Origin: Acidiferrobacteraceae bacterium | GTDB taxonomy: Bacteria > Pseudomonadota > Gammaproteobacteria > Arenicellales > UBA868 | Assembly: GCA_002713825.1 (NCBI GenBank) | Contig: PAUU01000044.1 | Coordinates: forward strand, 5,759-15,122 | DNA length: 9,364 nt | Direction: 5' to 3' | Shown: piece by piece, positions 8,213-9,364 of the stretch | Layout: each line of letters begins with the position of its first letter | Position numbering within the stretch: position 1 is the stretch's first letter | Position numbers and translations under genes: made by a program | Notes under the pieces: model-generated | What the model saw: only the letters and a program-made list of their open reading frames with translations | The model's database searches: none | What the model was told of the DNA's origin: nothing

Positions 8213-9054
8213 TGAGTGCTGACACTATCGACGTGCCTGAAATCAGACCTGTATCCACTCCACAGGAGACCCTCGGGAAAACGGGTGACGGCACTGATCA
8301 GCGAAGAGGCTGGCAAGTGATTGCGGCTCTGGTGCTATTGCTAGTCAGCGCACTCGTTGCAGATCAGATTATCCGGTCGGGCTACTTCACTATCGAAAGA
8401 GTGACGATCTCCAACAGGCTCCAACACGTGGATCAGGGGATTGTGGAGCGCACTGCCTGGCGCAGCATCCACGGTAACTTTCTGAATGTGGATTTGAGCC
8501 AAGTTGAGAAGTCCCTTGAGACCTTGCCCGGCATCTATCAGGCGATGGTGCGTCGTGTTTGGCCAGATGTGCTGGAACTCCAGGTGGTGGAAACGCAGGC
8601 GATGGCCCGTTTCCAGACCCTACAGAACCCCAACGGGAGCGCGTCCGACAGTTATATCAACCTTGCACCTGGCCAAGCCCTGCGTGCTTCCCCCGTACTG
8701 CGAGGACCCAAAGAGCAACGCGAGACTCTGGTAGGTGCTTTCTTTTCCGTGATGCCCTTGCTGCAGGAGGCGGGTCTTCAGCCTTTGGAGCTTTCCATCA
8801 GCAAGGCAGGTCGATGGACATTGGAAGTACGTTCAGAGGGATCCCTCGGGCCGGCCCGGTTTGAATTGTTGCTCGGCCGTGACGGGGTTGTTGAGAAGGT
8901 GGATCGGTTTGCCCGCAGTTTCACAATCGCCCTTGGGGACAAGGCGGATCGCATCGACAAGGTTGATATGCGCTACGCAAGCGGATTTGCGGTGCAGTGG
9001 GAGCAAGGGAACACCGGCACAGCAGTTCAGTTGGCTGGACTTTCAGGAAGCTAG
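8212..9054 (+). CDS. ftsQ: Cell division protein FtsQ
   Basis: Bitopic inner-membrane divisome protein that bridges early and late division proteins and binds the FtsB-FtsL pair in the periplasm. The protein is 280 aa, similar to E. coli (276). It has a cytoplasmic tail of about 33 residues rich in Asp, Thr and Pro, then RRGW and one transmembrane helix (about 34-52). The POTRA domain (about 58-128) begins YFTIERVTISN and includes GNFLNVDLSQVEKSLETLP and VRRVWPDVLELQVVE. The C-terminal beta domain ends with KVDMRYASGFAVQW (250-263), the counterpart of the E. coli VDLRYDSGAAVGW segment at the FtsB-binding end. The region after the POTRA is divergent: ARF replaces the usual ARW, and the LVD-x-x-G motif is hard to recognise. 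ATG 8212 overlaps murB by one base (TAATG). Identification rests on topology, motifs and position between murB and ftsA. Confidence 0.93.
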   Translation: MSADTIDVPEIRPVSTPQETLGKTGDGTDQRRGWQVIAALVLLLVSALVADQIIRSGYFTIERVTISNRLQHVDQGIVERTAWRSIHGNFLNVDLSQVEKSLETLPGIYQAMVRRVWPDVLELQVVETQAMARFQTLQNPNGSASDSYINLAPGQALRASPVLRGPKEQRETLVGAFFSVMPLLQEAGLQPLELSISKAGRWTLEVRSEGSLGPARFELLLGRDGVVEKVDRFARSFTIALGDKADRIDKVDMRYASGFAVQWEQGNTGTAVQLAGLSGS

Positions 9055-9071
9055 AGGTTGATCGAAACATC

Positions 9072-9364
9072 ATGACCAAGCGACTCGCTAACGAAATCAT
9101 TGTCGGGCTCGATATCGGTACTTCAAAGGTGCTGGCCGTTGTCGCCGAGGTAAAGGAGAACCAGGAAATCGAGATCCTGGGGGTAGGCCAGCATGCATCG
9201 AAAGGTTTGCGCAAGGGCGTGGTGGCGAATATCGAATCCACCGTGCAGTCAATCCAGCAGGCCATCGAAGAGGCGGAACTGACAGCGGAATGCCGAATCA
9301 GTTCGGTTTACGCAGGTATTGCCGGAGCCCACATCACCAGTATGAACTCCAGCGGTGTCGCTGC
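9072..9364 (+). CDS. ftsA: Cell division protein FtsA (3' partial)
   Basis: Actin-like ATPase that tethers FtsZ to the membrane and links the Z-ring to the rest of the divisome. Only the first 97 codons and two bases are in the window. IIVGLDIGTSKVLAVVAEV is the phosphate-1 motif of the actin fold. It is followed by ILGVGQHASKGLRKGVVANIESTVQSI and then ISSVYAGIAGAHITSMNSSG, which matches the FtsA 1A-to-1C domain transition and not MreB or Hsp70. The start is ATG 9072, since no other in-frame start codon lies between the ftsQ stop and this ATG. It begins 17 bases after ftsQ, the widest gap in the window. The nearest purine-rich run, AGAGG at 9053-9057, is 14 bases away, so the ribosome site is weak. 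ftsZ is expected downstream. The membrane-binding C-terminal helix is outside the window. Confidence 0.95.
   Translation, partial: MTKRLANEIIVGLDIGTSKVLAVVAEVKENQEIEILGVGQHASKGLRKGVVANIESTVQSIQQAIEEAELTAECRISSVYAGIAGAHITSMNSSGVA

Overview
The window is a stretch of a division and cell wall (dcw) gene cluster. Nine genes lie head to tail on the + strand: murF (5' end cut by the window), mraY, murD, ftsW, murG, murC, murB, ftsQ and ftsA (3' end cut by the window). Protein sequences and gene order both point to a Gram-negative bacterium, most likely a gammaproteobacterium. MraY resembles the enterobacterial and pseudomonad proteins almost codon for codon and has the same 360-residue length. FtsQ has the proteobacterial bitopic POTRA form. 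The order murF-mraY-murD-ftsW-murG-murC-ftsQ-ftsA is that of Escherichia coli. The DNA is moderately GC-rich throughout, with no stretch that looks recently acquired. I cannot name the genus.

Layout: murF 1-1230, mraY 1224-2306, murD 2314-3687, ftsW 3684-4835, murG 4832-5905, murC 5898-7304, murB 7301-8212, ftsQ 8212-9054, ftsA from 9072. Six of the eight junctions overlap, by 7, 4, 4, 8, 4 and 1 bases. The other two gaps are 7 bases (mraY/murD) and 17 bases (ftsQ/ftsA). There is no room for a terminator or an intergenic promoter, so this is one polycistronic, probably translationally coupled, transcription unit whose main promoter lies upstream. No non-coding stretch exceeds 17 bases. I see no RNA gene, mobile element, CRISPR array or repeat.

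How the genes work together: MurB and MurC make UDP-MurNAc and add L-Ala. MurD adds D-Glu, and MurF adds the D-Ala-D-Ala dipeptide (MurE, which acts between them, is expected just upstream). MraY moves phospho-MurNAc-pentapeptide onto undecaprenyl phosphate to give lipid I, and MurG adds GlcNAc to give lipid II. FtsW polymerises lipid II at the septum. FtsQ is the divisome scaffold and FtsA the actin-like membrane anchor of FtsZ.

The window is essentially ordinary core genome, and I found no undescribed system. The points most worth a second look are the absence of ddl between murB and ftsQ, an unusual loop next to the predicted catalytic Asp of FtsW, and non-ATG starts at three overlapping junctions.
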